DNA of 24,692 nt from Clostridiales bacterium UBA8960 (lineage in GTDB: Bacteria; Bacillota; Clostridia; Peptostreptococcales; Acidaminobacteraceae), in NCBI GenBank assembly GCA_003482695.1, contig DMYC01000106.1:1-24692 (forward strand), given 5' to 3'. This document shows positions 23,850-24,692 of the stretch, one piece after another. The notes under the pieces are model-generated. The model was not told the origin of the DNA and ran no database searches. It was given only the letters and a program-made list of their open reading frames with translations. Each line of letters begins with the position of its first letter. Within the stretch, counting starts at the first letter, position 1. The position numbers and the translations under genes are program-made.

Positions 23850-24569
23850 CTATGGATTCTGAACAGCATGCACAATAAGCCTATGCGTTGGATTTACAAT
23901 AGGGTCACATGTCACCAATGTCAAAACTTTGTCTTTCTTATTTCGATACAAAACAGACATATCGGTCGGTTCGACGATGTGAATTTTATAGACGGTGTAT
24001 TTATAAATCTTGTTGTTCGCGGTTACTTCGATAATGTCACCGTTTTCAAGTTCATCAAGTCGATTGAAAAAAAGACCATACGATCGACCTCTATGCGCAG
24101 CTACGCCAACATTTCCAATTTCTCCGAATCCAGATGTGCCCGAGATGACCGCAGCACCTCTATTCAAGTTTTTTTCGCTAGCACCTAAAAGGATCGGCAT
24201 CACTAAATCGATCTTAGAAATTTTGATTTTGCCTATAACGCCTGCTTGACTGGATGTACTTGGCTTGCTTGTTGTCGAACTTTCAGTGGTTACAATAGCA
24301 GAAGGTTCTTCAGGGTCAGTTTCGTACTCGGATACAGGTTCACCACTTTCAGCTCGATTGTCCTCATTTTCATAGATGACTTGCAGTGCAAGGTAATCGG
24401 ACTCAACCAACTGTGGCGCTTCAACTTCAAGCGATAAGTCCGCTTCAAAATCCTGCAGCAATTTATCCTGCCAGTAGTCTGCATAAGCACGGCTTATAAG
24501 AGGGTATGATGCTATCCCAATACCTAACAAAATCAATACTGTTGAAACCCATTTTCTTTTGTTCGCCAT
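23850..24569 (-). CDS. Class D sortase
   Basis: Sortases are membrane-bound transpeptidases that cut LPxTG-like signals and attach proteins to the cell wall or to pilin subunits. The 239-residue protein has one N-terminal membrane helix (about 8-24) and an extracellular linker rich in Glu, Ser and Thr (about 70-108). The catalytic domain has H159 in AAHRG, C221 in LVTCDP and R230 in THRLIV, forming the sortase triad. The size, the N-terminal anchor and the IGKIKISKIDLVMPILLG start of the barrel fit class D of clostridia and bacilli. The ATG at 24569 follows AGAGG. It starts about 20 nt after the end of an upstream membrane-protein gene, so they are probably co-transcribed. No LPxTG substrate is visible in this window. 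Confidence 0.92.
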   Translation of the reverse strand: MANKRKWVSTVLILLGIGIASYPLISRAYADYWQDKLLQDFEADLSLEVEAPQLVESDYLALQVIYENEDNRAESGEPVSEYETDPEEPSAIVTTESSTTSKPSTSSQAGVIGKIKISKIDLVMPILLGASEKNLNRGAAVISGTSGFGEIGNVGVAAHRGRSYGLFFNRLDELENGDIIEVTANNKIYKYTVYKIHIVEPTDMSVLYRNKKDKVLTLVTCDPIVNPTHRLIVHAVQNP

Positions 24570-24588
24570 ACTTGCCTCTTTTCTGATT

Positions 24589-24692
24589 TTACCGATGAAA
24601 ATGTCTATAACTGTCGAGAAGCATCAATATGAAACCAGAGCCCAATCCAAAGACGATTAATGCGGTCCTAACATATGGATCAAAAGATAACC
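24589..24692 (-). CDS. C-terminal end of a membrane protein upstream of the sortase
   Basis: An open frame enters from the right edge and stops with TAA at 24589-24591, giving the last 33 residues. They consist of a polar stretch (LSFDPYVR), a hydrophobic helix (TALIVFGLGSGFILMLL) and a basic, His-rich tail (DSYRHFHR). A C-terminal helix followed by a basic tail is the topology of a sorting signal or simple tail anchor, but the eight residues before the helix contain no LPxTG-like motif, so if one exists it lies outside. Only 19 nt separate its stop from the sortase ATG, which suggests one operon. Identity unknown. Confidence 0.6.
   Translation of the reverse strand, partial: LSFDPYVRTALIVFGLGSGFILMLLDSYRHFHR

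Noticed and set aside
24589..24692. LPxTG-type sorting signal at the end of the right-edge membrane protein
   Set aside because: No LPxTG-like motif is in the visible 33 residues; the helix and basic tail alone are not enough.

Overview
The window looks like a chromosomal segment of a low-GC Gram-positive anaerobe (Bacillota, most likely class Clostridia; a Fusibacter-like relative is a guess). The reasons are strong AGGAGG ribosome-binding sites, the gene orders dnaE-pfkA-pyk and rapZ-yvcK-whiA, a class D sortase, c-di-GMP-I riboswitches, a ferredoxin-type aldo/keto reductase and a DUF2520 (PanG-type) gene in a pantothenate operon. Apart from the tail of a putative transporter at the left edge, every gene I accept lies on the minus strand, so transcription runs from high to low coordinates. 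I see no mobile element, tRNA, rRNA or CRISPR array.

Regions in transcription order (right to left). (1) 24692-22672, cell envelope: the end of a membrane protein, a class D sortase, then two almost identical c-di-GMP-I riboswitches in tandem that form the leader of a secreted transglutaminase-like protein, closed by a strong terminator. (2) 22640-20682: the translational GTPase gene typA/bipA with its own promoter and terminator. (3) 20673-17262: a four-gene operon with tight overlaps encoding a TadE-like pseudopilin, a large TadG/DUF5702-like membrane-anchored protein, a second TadE-like pseudopilin carrying a C-terminal Cys/His (Ada-like) module, and a small, partly degenerate Hanks-type kinase. 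Its promoter carries a perfect 16-bp palindrome in the spacer. (4) 17247-16977: a separately transcribed 51-residue zinc-ribbon protein. (5) 16972-12829: a leader with mutually exclusive terminator and antiterminator hairpins, followed by panG-like, panB, panC, panD and murB, ending in a terminator. (6) 12787-165: a long run of PHP phosphoesterase, rapZ, yvcK, NUDIX hydrolase, whiA, solute-binding lipoprotein, dnaE, pfkA, pyk and iron-sulfur aldo/keto reductase. It converges on the putative transporter tail at a shared hairpin terminator.

Several start codons were moved from the longest-ORF position to ones with a correctly spaced Shine-Dalgarno sequence: pfkA to TTG, the lipoprotein gene, murB, panB, panG, the kinase, the zinc ribbon and the transglutaminase. 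The transglutaminase longest-ORF start lies inside the riboswitch.

The most notable items are the near-identical tandem c-di-GMP riboswitches next to a sortase, the Tad-like operon with a cysteine-rich pseudopilin and degenerate kinase but no secretion machinery in view, and the attenuator leader of the pantothenate operon. All family assignments come from reading motifs by eye; no database search was run.
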